Shown here one piece after another: positions 36,397-47,536 of a stretch of DNA of 64,000 bases. The stretch is from Brachycybe producta (taxonomy: Eukaryota > Arthropoda > Diplopoda > Playtdesmida > Andrognathidae). The notes under the pieces were generated by a model that saw nothing but the letters and a program-made list of their open reading frames with translations, was not told the DNA's origin and ran no database searches. The stretch's first letter is position 1. Every line of letters starts with the position of its first letter. The stretch spans positions 372,001-436,000 of the forward strand of contig JAUPFP010000069.1 in the NCBI GenBank assembly GCA_036925085.1. The letters are read 5' to 3'. The position numbers and the translations under genes were made by a program.

Positions 36397-36964
36397 TTAT
36401 TTTTGTTTGCTGCACCAGCCGTCAACATAACCGATGTATTCTCTGCCAATCACAAGCATACAAATACTAGAACTAAGACTAAAGACGGTTCTGACGATAG
36501 AATCTTCAGGAAGAATAGATTTCGTGACAGCCCAGAGTAGAATGGAACCGAAATTGAAGAGAAGAGCTCCGTAGACCGAATACATGACTCGATAGTATTG
36601 AGTTGCAGCCGAAAGATGCCGCGAATTGTAGAGGTAAAGACCGGAACCGAGGTGCGCATTGAATAAAAGGCAGTTGGCTACTGCATATTTGCTTCTAGGA
36701 AATAAACTTACAAAAAAAAAAGAATATGTTAAGAAGAAGTAGAGGTTAAAAGAACTAACTAGCAGACCTCTCAAGTACTTCCGGCTTGAAGATATGAATC
36801 GAAAAAGCCGAATAACTCACTCCACCCAACACTGGAGCATACCAGGATAATAAATTATCAACTGTCGGACGTCTAGGTTTAAAGAAATTCATCAACGACT
36901 TTCTTACATTCGCACAAAGTTCGCATTTTTGCGATTCTCCTTCGTTTGTCTTTGGATCAGACAT
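36397..36964 (-). CDS. Unrecognised four-pass membrane protein, 164 residues
   Basis: Two exons on the minus strand: 36964-36768 (ATG at 36964) and 36694-36397 (TAA). They are joined in phase 2 through a GTCTGC donor and a CTTTTTTTTTT...TTTCCTAG-type acceptor, giving 164 residues. The N-terminus is short and polar with a CELC (Cys-x2-Cys) pair at residues 14-17. Four hydrophobic segments lie at about residues 38-58, 70-88, 103-125 and 133-155. There is no signal peptide and no catalytic motif that I recognise. The middle segment YGALLFNFGSILLW is Gly/Phe-rich as in small conserved organelle membrane proteins, but I cannot assign a family. It is convergent with inversin and divergent from the tetraspanin gene. 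The exon junction is inferred from reading frame and could shift by a few bases. Confidence 0.7.
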
Positions 36965-38012
36965 ATTTCTTTTTGACCTCAGCTGTAGAGATGGCAGCGA
37001 TATATCGATATATTTGTAGAAAATATCGATCTTTTTTAAGCATGTGGTATTTTTTAATTTTAGTCTAAAGAAAGTTTATTTTGAATTATATCAAAAAATG
37101 TAAATAAGTGTAAAATGACGAGAAAGTTGAAATTGTTAAAAAAAACTACTTAATTACCACATAAAGGTATATTTGGGTTATTTTTCAAAATAAGCGTTTT
37201 ATGTGAATTTTAAAATGAAATATGAAATACCCATAATTGAGCTACCCTTCTAGTTGTTAAAACACTTTCTCTCAATTTTGCTCAATCAGCTGTAGTGGTT
37301 TATTTTTTATTAAAACTTTTTATTTAATATAAATCCTTTTATAAGTTATCGAATTGTAGTTTTAATTGGGCGTTACATCAAACAGCTGAATGTTTGTTAT
37401 TGAAGAAGGGTGTACCAATATGGCGGTTTCAATATGAGTATAGCCGTAAAGATTGCCATCTTTGTTATTCTCACAAACTACGCCTACTGGTCACGTGGGT
37501 CTTATTCATTCTATGACGTCACGAGTTATTTCAAGATGGCCACCTCAAGTAGTAATTTTGTATCGTGTTTTTTTGTCGTTGATAGAGTATATGTACGTCA
37601 CTTCCGGTATTGGGGTTTTTTAAATTTTAATTTTGGCGCCTTTTCTCGTTCGTTTGTTTTGCATATATTTTTAATGCTATAAGTCGTAATTGATAAATTT
37701 TTTATCAGATTTATTTACTTAGAAGATATTTTAGCTACAATGCAAATAATGAAATCAAGCTTATTTTTAATAGAGTGCGCAGTGACGTCATCTCGTGTAT
37801 TAAGAACATTTGCACTTCCGTTTTGATGTCCAGTTATTTTGGCGGCGGCGGCTGCGGTGGTTGTGTTGTGGGTTGATTGACTTTCTCTTTCACTTTGCTT
37901 TTCTCATTTTTGACTTGATGATGTTATTTTTCTCTTGATTGTCAAAAGAAGAAGCTTAGTGTATTTACGATGCTTATGTTCTGAATTTATACGGGGATTT
38001 AAATGTGATGCG
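36965..38012. other. Divergent upstream region
   Basis: Between the starts of the minus-strand membrane protein and the plus-strand tetraspanin. It holds a worn family A fragment (about 37040-37300) and a GGCGGCGGCGGCTGCGGTGG run at about 37840-37860, unusually GC-rich here and probably part of the tetraspanin promoter or 5' UTR. An open frame at 37410-37682 shows no recognisable family. Confidence 0.5.
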
Positions 38013-41000
38013 ATGATGGTACCAGTGAGGAAATATCGAAGAGATAGAAGTGAAATCAGCTGTTGTCTGAAATATCTCATCTTTGGATTCAATGTTATCT
38101 TTTGGGTAAGAAACAATTTTTCCTTCTTCCGTTTTTTAACGTGTTTATTGATGCATTATATATCAACACTTGTTTGTTTGTTTGTATTGCTACAAAAGGC
38201 TAAAAACCTTTTTATTTTTCTTCTGCAAATAGGTATTTACCATTGTTTTCTGACTTGTCAAGTCTCATTTGAGGCGGCCCCTCCGGGAGAGGGGCACAAA
38301 ATATGACCTTTTTTGAGATTATGACTCATTTGAGTTAAATATGTGTGGGTTTGAAGGTTATAAATTAGTAAAAATGTACAAATTTTTGGCCTTGGCACAT
38401 TAAAAAAAAAGACGAACTTAAAGACCTGTTTTTATTTATAATTTATTATTTTTGGTTGCTCATTTTAACCATAGTTTATAAAAGAATCACCAGGTGTCGT
38501 CTTGCCAATGTGAAATGAATAAAACAAGAAGAAGGAAAGTTATTGACATTTTGATTGGAAATGTGTTTTTGTTTTGATTTCTGTGTGTGTATGTGAGAGA
38601 TTTGTCATTTTACTGATGTAGTTGCTGAACTGAAACAACGTTTTGTGAGATATTGGTCGCTTCCGGTCGTATACCGGAAGTACTATTAAAACTATGACCT
38701 CACGTTTCAAGGGAATAATGTCAAGGAATTGTAAATGAATTGTCGTTTTTTTCATTTAGATTTTTATAGAAATCAGTTCGTTTGACCTGTCAATTTACGT
38801 TTGTCGATGTGTCGCCTGGTATTTAATTAAAAAAAGGAGATAAAAATAATGAAGTTAATGACATGCTTAGTGGACTACGACCGCCATTTTGGTTCTAATT
38901 TGTATAATGACGTCTGTAAAAAAAAATTTCATTGATTTTCTTACGTTTTGGCTTGAATTTTTGTATTCGTTTTTTTATCAATGCGATAATTTCAAATCGA
39001 TTTTATAAAAATATAATGAAGAATTACTTGCTAAAGTTGAAAAGATGCAGTAATTTTTTTGTTAAAATTTATCGTCTGCTTTCTGGAAACAAAATGGCGT
39101 CTATCGTTATTTATTCGTAGCACTCATTTACGTTAGTGATTTCTTGAATTGTTTGTATTTACGTTAAGGCTTTTTTAGGACGTCCACCGGCGAGCGATTT
39201 TTAGTAGTCGAGATCAACAGCAAGAAGTGAGTGGCGTGTGGCCTGCTAGACTGCTAGTCATTGGAAAGTGGTTCTAGTATAATTGAATTAACTATAAAAA
39301 TTGATCGTATAAAGTAGACTTTAGTGTTAATTGGTCAGTTTAGGCCACACGCTGGCCACTTTTTGCAGTTCATCCGACCACTAAAAGTCGCTCGTCTTTG
39401 ATCCTCCTTAGGTTTTTTTTTTGACTCGTGGCGTCCTCTTTAATTCGGTAATTTCTGCACATCAATATTGATATTATAGTTCGTGAATCATTGATTGGAA
39501 TTTTAACTTGTTCAATAATCGGAATTTTATTTAAGAGGCTAGATACATCGTTTAGTTCAAAATTTCTCTGAATGTAGGCGCTGCGATCGTTGTTGATTGA
39601 AAAACGGTTTTTTTAACGTTTTTTCTCGTTTTGTCACATAATAATTAATAGAAAAATAATTTCGCGTGCTAACCTTATAAAAAGAAAACATTGTGAAGCC
39701 AGTAGATTAATGCACGTAATAATTATTATGTGACTGTTTTAAGCCGTTTTATGTTTGGGTGACGGTTTTTTGCTCCTATGGGACTTAACATGGAGTTAAA
39801 AAAAACGTAAGATTTTAAATGTTATTTAAAAATAGAAAGCCCTTTTAAAATTTAGAAAAAGGAATAATCCTGAAGGCAATAAACACGTGTAAGTACGTGC
39901 TAATTTTTCTGATTGCTCTAAATCATTTTAATGAGAGTTCTCTTAAATTTTGTTGAACGGTGTTTTAGTCCTATGGGACTTAACATGGAGTTAAAAAACG
40001 TACGATTTTAAACGTTATTAAAAAATAGAAGGACCTTTTCAAAATTTATAAAAACGAAACACCGTGAAGCCAATACATGAATGTATGTGCTAATTATTTT
40101 GTTATTGTTCTAAATCGTTTTTAACGAGTTTTTTTCAAATGTTTGTGGGACGGTTTTTGATCCTATGGGATTTTAACATGGGGTTGAAAAAACGAACGAC
40201 TTTGAACCTTGTTTAAAAATAGAAGGACCTTTTCAAAAATTATATAAATCGAGCACGTGAAGAACAATACTTTTTATTGCATTTTGCGCTTTACTGTATT
40301 TTAATTGAGCGATTGTGAGGCGATTTCTTGCAGTTTTAGTAACACTATATAAGAACACTCATTTGTCTCGTTGTCGTCTGCTCAAAACAACAAGATGGAC
40401 GTGGATCTAGGCTCTTAACGCAAATTTTAGTTGCAATATAGAAAATAATAAATTTTTATATTTGCATGACGGTATTTTATTAATCATATTTTGTATTTGA
40501 GGCCAATTTTTGGTGTTTTCTGGGTCGATGTTATAAGAACGGGTTTTTCCTCTTTTCTTTTCAATGGCAAGTTTCGATTCATTGAATTTCAATTTTTTTT
40601 TCTCTCCTTCAATTGAATTGTTCTAAATTAAATGTAAAAATTGTTCTCTTTTTAAATAATATTTTTTTTGTGTGTCTTCTATTGTTATTCGATTCCTTTC
40701 TCTTTTAATATGTTAACCACTTTTGATTTTTTTAACAAAAAAATAAGTTACTTAAAGTTAATATACACTTAAGTTAATAACCATTAAAATAATAACTTGT
40801 GAACTGGGTTAATCTCCCCCCTCCTCGTCCTCCTCCTTTTTATATGCCACCCACGTGGTTTTAAAACTTATTACAATGAAAAGTTCCTTTTTTTTTCTTA
40901 TTTATAACAATTGACTTCATAATGTCATCATTCACATTTTAGCAGCAAGAAATAATTAAGTTTAATAACAGAAAAAAAGGAAATGGGTTTATGATTAGAT

Positions 41001-44000
41001 TAGATTATGGGACAGTTTTGATTTTGGAAACATTTTTTGTCATCCTAGAATTCAGGATAAGAGTCTGTTGCCAACTGAGTTGAACGATGGGAATTATTAT
41101 GAACTGGGAATGAAGGATTAATAAATAGCCTCAATGAAGGATTACTAAAAAAAATAGCCTCATTTGGACAGGATATTAAAATGTTTTATGAACAGCTAAT
41201 TGTTGAATTCTATGGGGTTCATTACAGAAAAAAAATAACACTGTCATATGACAGTACATTGTCATATCTAGTTCATAAACATGTAATAGTCACAAAAGCA
41301 AATTACAAAATATTATGACAATTATTGTCATATATTAACTAATGCGCACAGCTTAAAGTGATAGTAATAAATTGCGCACAAGGAGTGATATCATAAGGTA
41401 TGATTCTCAATTTTATGACATTTTCTGTTAATGATGCCTCTGGTTATTCTGAAGTTTCGGAAGAATTGAAAATGTTAGAAACTAGAACTGGTAGCACTGA
41501 ATCACTTAATAGTATTTTCATGTTGATATTTTTCAAAATAAACTTTGTATAAAGCTTATTTTAAAAGATATCAATATGGAAATAACCTTAAGATGGTTTT
41601 AAAGTGTAAACACGTTTCCCCAAACTTTTTGATTATTCTGTCTTTCAGATGCAAAATGAAGAGAAACGTGGATGTGTTTTTAGAAACTAGAAGGGTAGTT
41701 CATTCACTTCGGGCTATTTTCAGTTTGATATCTTTTAAAATGAGCTTTTTGCATTTCTAGTTTCTCTTAATTTTGCTCCGCAAAAAACAGAATAACCAAA
41801 GTTTGAAGGTCGTTTACACTTTAAAACAACTTATTAAAATGTATTAATTATTTTATCGTTTCTTTCATAAATTAAATTTAAATAAACTTTTATAAAAATT
41901 TTTTTTTAAAAATTATGCGATTTAATTTAAATGAAACAACGTTAAAAGAAACTGAAGACAAATGACAATCAAAAGAAGATTGTTTGCGAATTATAATTAA
42001 TTAATTATAATATATTATAGTTATATTAACAATCCAATAAAACTCTAATTTAAAAGTGTATTTTTTTGGTTTTTACAGTTCTTTGGTGGTGGTATTATGG
42101 CGATCGGAGTATGGGCCTGGACCGAAAAGGACACATTCAACAATCTGAACCGTTTAACTAACGTGGCCTTAGATCCGGCTCTAATCCTCATCGTTGTTGG
42201 TAGCATTACGTTCATGATCGGTTTCACCGGTTGTGTTGGAGCTTTACGAGAAAACACCTGTTTGTTAGCAACAGTAAGAAAAACCCTTTTCTCGTAATTT
42301 TTTTTTAGATAACTAAAACAGCATTCTTGATTTCTTTTTTTTTTTTAGTACGCCATTTCTTTAGCTGTTCTTTTACTCTTGGAGATGACGGCAGGAATCT
42401 TAGGATTCATATTTAAGGAATGGGTAACGAAAATAAATCGAAAAGTTATTCGATAGTGATCAGTGCCGATCACTTTTCAAATGATCCGTTTGGTTTTTGT
42501 GTGTTTTACTCAGATAAAACAACAAGCAACGAATGGATTTCAGGCTTTTATCATTTCTTATCGAGATGATCCCGATCAGCAGAACCTCATCGATTGGATA
42601 CAAGAACAATGGGTTTCTTTTTCGTTTTTTTTTTTTTTGGTCTTTTTTTCTGATGATATTTTAATTAAAAAGCTCTTATTTTTCGATTTGTAAGTTGGAA
42701 TGTTGTGGAATCGAAGGTCCGAAGGATTGGGAGAGAAATATCTATTTTAATTGTTCGTCTATCGAAGTTGGAAGCCGAGAGGCTTGCGGTGTTCCGTTCT
42801 CGTGCTGCAAACGGATGCCGAACGTAAGTTACGAGAATCGTCTCTCGTTTTGTTAATCTAATTCGTAAATCAAAGCATCGTTCTTTGTGTTCGGTATATT
42901 TTAGGAGATTATTAGGAATAACCAGTGTGGTTACGACGTACGGAAGGCCGATTATGTAAGAGATAAAATTCACGTTACAAGCTAGCAGTTTCATTATTGG
43001 CGTAACCTTTTTTTTTTGCTTTCTGCTTGGCTTTTTTTCTTTCTTAATTTGTGGTTGCATATCAGGATGGGGATCGATCTTCTATTATATTCGAAAGAGG
43101 ATGTTTAAGAGCCGGGGAAGAATGGATGGAAGTAAATCTGGTGCCGGTTGCTGGGGTTATGGTAGGAGTTGCCATTTTGCAGGTCTTGTATCCATATTTT
43201 TTCCTGCTTTTTTCCCCCCTTTCTTTCATGTTTTTTCTGGGTTTTCAACTTGTTTCATTATTGTCTTAATTGCCAATTAGTAAATCGGTTCTGAGGCTGT
43301 TAATTTGTAATAGATGCAAATAATTCTACGCTTGTTTTGCTTGCGATTAATGCTGCTTTCAATATATTTTATGACTAGCTGATTATTGAACTCTGGTTAT
43401 TTCTGAAGTTTCAGATGAGAAACACAAAGGAGAAATTGAAAGTTGTTACAAACTAGAAGGGTTGGTGAATCACTTAATAGTATTTTCATGTTGATATCTT
43501 TCAAAATAAACTTTGTATAGAGGATGTTCAAGTTGGATCATTTTGAAACTGCCATAAAAAGTTTTATTTTAAAAGATACACATTAAGATTAAAATATCTT
43601 TAGTTGATTGAACTACCCTTCTCTTTTTTTTAATTTTCATACTGAAAGACAAGAATAACGAGAGTTTGCAGTGTGTGTACTAGGAAATCGTTTCATTTTA
43701 TAATATGGTGGCAAAAAAACGACGATGGCGTTTTTAAAAAAAAAAAAAACTTCTAAAAGAATTTCATGATTTGTTTGAAACTAGAAGATGAAAGCAATGT
43801 AATAATGGTATTTTTCTGATAGAACTTTTGAAAAAAGTCAACTCGGACACTCTTGAGTACGAGTGAAAATTTATGTTTTTTAATAACAAAAAAAACAGGT
43901 TCAAACTGAATAAAAATATATTTTCAATTATTTGGTTGAGGCAATTAATTATGCACCTTAATTTACTCTTTCTAGTTTTAAATGAATAATGAATTTATTT

Positions 44001-44347
44001 TTAATAAGTTGGTTTTAAAAAAGAAAACGCGTCCTCGTTGTTTTACGATTCATAAAAAAAAAAACGTTGTGACAATGGTTTTTAGGCTGAAAAAATCTCA
44101 AAACGTATAAACGAAAAAGGTTGTTTGCAATCAGGCGAAGAATGGTTCTTTAACAACCTCATGACTATTTTTAATGTGGTCGTTGGGACAATGATGGTTC
44201 AGGTTCGTTTTTCTCGTAAGCAACAGACGATTTTTACGACTCATATGTTTTCGATCTTCGATTTTTTTTTGTTTTCAGATTCTCGGTATTTGTTTTGCGC
44301 AAAATTTGCGTGCGGATATATTTGCGCAGAAAGCAAAGTGGCACTGA
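38013..44347 (+). CDS. TspanC8-type tetraspanin with alternative penultimate exons
   Basis: Exons, all ending between codons: 38013-38105, 42079-42273, 42349-42423, 42514-42612, 42695-42823, 42905-42955, then either 43066-43182 or 44086-44202, then 44279-44347 (TGA). Each version is 275 residues. The sequence follows Tspan5/14/17: [25 protein letters not shown], a large loop starting ECCG, GVPFSCC, QCGY and GCL, and the tail [14 protein letters not shown]. The loop has eight cysteines, the mark of the TspanC8 group, which chaperones ADAM10 to the cell surface and tunes Notch shedding. Start: ATG 38013 (or 38016) fits the family's short cytoplasmic N-terminus; an upstream in-frame ATG at 37935 would add 26 residues. 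Intron 1 is about 4 kb and holds repeats. Confidence 0.92.
39189..39395. mobile_element. Inverted-repeat MITE in tetraspanin intron 1
   Basis: GGCGAGCGATTTTTAGTAGT and GAGTGGCGTGTGGCCTGC on the left are mirrored by GGCCACACGCTGGCCACT and ACCACTAAAAGTCGCTCGTC on the right. About 207 bases. Confidence 0.7.
39655..40275 (+). repeat. Tandem array of ~195-base units in tetraspanin intron 1
   Basis: The block CCTATGGGACTTAACATGG recurs at 39775 and 39970, and as CCTATGGGATTTTAACATGG at 40162, i.e. periods of 195 and 192 bases. Flanking parts also repeat (ATAGAAGGACCTTTTCAAAA, GTGAAGCCA). About 3.3 units in total. Confidence 0.8.
41220..41433. mobile_element. MITE with CATTACAGAA ends, copy 2
   Basis: It begins CATTACAGAA with ACTGTCATATGACAGT just inside and ends TTTTCTGTTAATG. 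Same family as 23465-23704. Confidence 0.55.
41440..41830. repeat. Two joined family A copies in tetraspanin intron 1
   Basis: A half copy with TTAGAAACTAGAACTGGTAG runs into a copy starting CTTAAGATGGTTTTAAAGTG, with TTTTTAGAAACTAGAAGGGT and a right end CGTTTACACTTTAAAACAAC. Confidence 0.7.
43066..43182 (+). other. Tetraspanin alternative exon 7a
   Basis: 117 bases, phase 0 at both ends, preceded by ATATCAG and followed by GTCTTG. It encodes the end of the large extracellular loop, with GCLRAGEEW, and the fourth membrane span, ending VAILQ. It aligns over its whole length with exon 7b at 16 of 39 residues. Confidence 0.88.
43380..43670. repeat. Foldback family A copy between exons 7a and 7b
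   Basis: GTTACAAACTAGAAGGGTTG and GATATCTTTCAAAATAAACT are partly mirrored by AAAAGTTTTATTTTAAAAGA. A second, more worn fragment (about 43760-43990) follows, so the intron between the alternative exons is largely repeat sequence. Confidence 0.7.
44086..44202 (+). other. Tetraspanin alternative exon 7b
   Basis: 117 bases, phase 0 at both ends, preceded by TTTTTAG and followed by GTTCGT. It encodes GCLQSGEEW, keeping the eighth loop cysteine, and a different fourth span with Met/Val-rich VVVGTMMVQ. The reading frame is open and joins to the last exon at 44279 in the same phase as 7a. Confidence 0.88.
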
Positions 44348-45085
44348 CCAAAGTTTAACTTTAGTAAGGAAACAATTTTAAGAGCAACTGCCAGTGTTGT
44401 TGTTGTAGTTGCCGTGGTTCATAGACATTTGAAAAAGTTAAACGATAATAACAACAATTGTCGTATTGTTTGACACAATACGAAGAAGCTTCAAAAAGGA
44501 CAAAGTGCGAGACTATCTATTGTTAATGTGATTATTTAAAAGCAATAGATTTCTTTTTTTATCCAACTCTCGAGCTTTGTATTTGAGATTTTTCAAAAAG
44601 TACAACGTAATCTTTTTTTTTCTTTGCTGAAGAAAAGAAAACTCGAACAATTATAATTCTGGTCCTCCTTCTACTCTTGATTAGTTTTAGTATTGAACAA
44701 AGGTGCAAGTTCATCAACCTGTGGTATCTTCTTACATTTTTAACACCTGCGTTTTACTCGTGTTTTTTTTTACGAACAAATAAGTCAAAAACAATGCAAA
44801 TTACTTAAATATTTTTTAAGTATTTTTTGTATTTAAGAGGCAACTGTGACTGTTTTATACTGACATTATTTATTGTAATTATTTCAATGTAGTTGTGTTT
44901 TGTCGTCTTGTTTTTTGTGTTTACCGCTGCTACAACGCACAAGTTGTTTTTAGTGATTTCGTTTTTTGTCGTTTTGTCTTGAAATTTTCGTAAAACAATT
45001 GTAAGAACAAATTATTAGTAAGATTTATAATTATGAACTATTAGTTAGTTATAAAAATGGGATTCACCATTGTTAAGGTAACAAG

Positions 45086-45203
45086 AATTATGCTTTTTTA
45101 ATCAACGAGGCTAGTTAGAGGCTAGAATTCTTCAAGTACATTTAACATTAACATTTCTAGCTGTAGCCTCAGACCAGCCTCTTTGATTGCAAAGTGCATA
45201 ATT
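45086..45203. repeat. Short hairpin repeat family, copy 1
   Basis: AATTATGC...GAGGCTAGTTAGAGGCTAGA on the left and TAGCCTCAGACCAGCCTCTT...GCATAATT on the right. About 118 bases; second copy at 54526-54649, a related fragment at about 26897-26975, and similar sequence in the centre of family 2. Confidence 0.7.
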
Positions 45204-46743
45204 CGTTAATTATCACATAAATATTCATTTGGGCACTTTGTGGGTTTAGGGAGAGGTTTTTTTTTTGGTTGGTGATTTTGGGTCACTGTTCTCAAGGGTT
45301 TTTACAAATTCATATTTCATATGCAAATTCTTAACTCGTTTTCAGTCACAGTGCCTTCCCTTTGTTTACTCAGAAACAGAAGGGCATGGCAATTGAGATT
45401 TTAATTAATCATTCATGATCTAACCAAACATTAATTAATTATGTACATAATTGTTTCATCTCATCAGCGGCTCATCTATTTCGATATTTTATAATTAACT
45501 GCCAACAAATCATTTTGTTTCAAATATCTAAAATGGTCTCACATTTCTTTCTCCTTTAAATTTGTTGTTTATTTGAAATTAATTTAATTGACAATAAGAT
45601 AAAAATGGTTTCATACCATTGGGACCAACACAAAATTTAACAACCAATTTTAATTAACTTTTTAAGTCAACAATCCATTGAGGCTCATACGGTATGATAT
45701 TCAACTTAAATTTTTAATTGATTTTATTGTTCTATAATTAAGTTGTTTAATTTTATAACAATGTAAAATACAATACTTTTCTAAAGCAGCTTTACTTTTA
45801 CTGAATTTAACTTTACATTGTCAAATTAAATTTAGACAAAGTTCTTTTTTTTTAAAAAAAAAAAAGTTATGAAATAATTCGCTACAATAAATGACAAAGC
45901 CATCTTTTATCATTTCTAAATAGTGTGTATCACATTTATAATATGTGATTATTTTTAGAATTTAATATGACTCAATCTGCACACAGTATTACAAGTTTAT
46001 GTCGAGGTCAATATACTTTAATTGTGTGTGTGTGTCACATGTAATCTTATCTGGGATTTTTTTTACATGTGATAATAATTGGTTTATTTCTGACAATTAT
46101 ATGTGTTGTCATTTTTATCAGTTGAATATTTGCTTAAATAGGATGACATTTTTTAATTTAGAAAAGTGTCAAAAGTTTTATTTTATTGACTGATTTTATA
46201 AAAAAATGCATTATTTTTAAGTTTTATGTCAAGGTTATGTATGCACTTTTTGACATTTTTTTAAAAATTATTTACAAGTTTTAAAATTATTTAAATTTAA
46301 AATTTTCATTTAATATTATTGCCATATTTATTTTGTTGTATAGAGAATTGGCTGAAAAGTCATTTTAAGTAGGATAATTAGTGAGCGGAAGTGACAGATA
46401 ACATTTCTGGTTTTAATTGTTGTCTGGTTTTCTAGTTATGCTGTTGTCATTGACACAGATTTACAAACACAAAAAAATAACATTTATCTTTAATATAATT
46501 CACATTCATTAAACATTTTAATCACCCTTTTATATTAAATGGCATATACAATAAATATCTCAATTTTATTTATACATCTCAATTTTTATTCTTTCTTCAA
46601 AATAACATTTACCATAAAAATGTAATTGTTTAAATTACATTTCAAAGTACAACCTTTAAAAAAAGGATGAATTTTTCCTTTTTTTTTTTTTATTAAGAAG
46701 TCGTCTAAAAACTTAAGTTGTTCAGCAATTATTTCAAGTTGTG

Positions 46744-46781
46744 TGACGTCACGTTCATTGAAATATATGGACGTGACGTCA
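46744..46781. promoter_or_regulatory. Two CRE octamers in an inverted arrangement
   Basis: TGACGTCA occurs at 46744-46751 and again at 46774-46781; the surrounding GTGACGTCACGT and ACGTGACGTCAC are complementary. About 760 bases upstream of the GDH start codon. They may be CREB/ATF sites or a small inverted repeat. Confidence 0.4.
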
Positions 46782-46986
46782 CATCGCTAGCTAAATCGAA
46801 TGTGTGCGTTTTATTTTGCGTGAAATTTTTAATTAAAACAAAAAAAAGTAGACAATTATGTTTACAAACAAATTCAAAATAGAAGCAATTTTTTTTTAAA
46901 AAATATTTTAAAATAAATTTTTAATTTAGCTTTTTCTTACATTTTGTTTATTGTGTAAAATAATTTTTATTTTTCAGTTTATAATT

Positions 46987-47147
46987 GTGCTCTGGTTATG
47001 TCAAATTGACTGTATGGGCTAAAAATGTATAATAATAATAGCAAGGTCATTTGAAATTTATTCATTCAAGGTCATTTGACGTCATTTTAACTAATTTCTA
47101 GTAATGTTTAAACCTTCCGTCAAGACACATTGACATAACCAGAGCAC
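46987..47147. mobile_element. 161-base MITE with perfect 18-base inverted ends
   Basis: GTGCTCTGGTTATGTCAA at 46987-47004 is exactly complementary to TTGACATAACCAGAGCAC at 47130-47147. The interior contains AAGGTCATTTGA twice, one as TTCAAGGTCA. It lies about 390 bases upstream of the GDH ATG. Confidence 0.75.
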
Positions 47148-47536
47148 ACATACAAAAAAAAATGTAAAGCGCATTCTTATTTGTTATTTTGTGTGTAATT
47201 GAAATAATAACGAATTCATTGATTGGTTCGTTAGGGTCATGTGTTCTAGTCCCCCTCCCTGTTGGCACGCACCCACCCCCGATTATTATCGATTTAGATT
47301 CAGTATTAATTTAAATCGCTCCTTTTGAGCTTTTGTTCCGCTTTGTTTCGGACGTGTTTCTTCTTCTTCAAAGGGAGAAATTTCAATTTTTTCTTCTACT
47401 CTTGTTGACCGTCTTTCAGGACTAGAAGGGCCCATAAAAGGAAAACGTGTAAATCAAGGACATAGTAAAGTAAAGGGAGGCTGTAAAAGAGATAAACTTG
47501 TTATCTGTTTATCATTATAGTATTTTGAACGATAAA

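Larger units (their letters stand above)
44348..47536. other. Intergenic DNA between tetraspanin and GDH
   Basis: No coding exon recognised. It includes the tetraspanin 3' UTR, a short hairpin repeat (45086-45203), a pair of CRE octamers (46744-46781) and a 161-base MITE (46987-47147) near the GDH 5' end. Confidence 0.6.

Noticed and set aside
37935-38012. Tetraspanin start at ATG 37935
   Set aside because: It would add 26 residues that are not typical of TspanC8 proteins; ATG 38013/38016 gives the usual short cytoplasmic start. Not fully excluded.
42665-43060. 131-codon antisense frame over tetraspanin exons 5 and 6
   Set aside because: Runs across several introns and exons of the real gene on the opposite strand.
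47498-47536. Upstream extension of GDH from 47498
   Set aside because: The frame would start at TTG; the first ATG in frame is 47537 and directly precedes a typical mitochondrial presequence.
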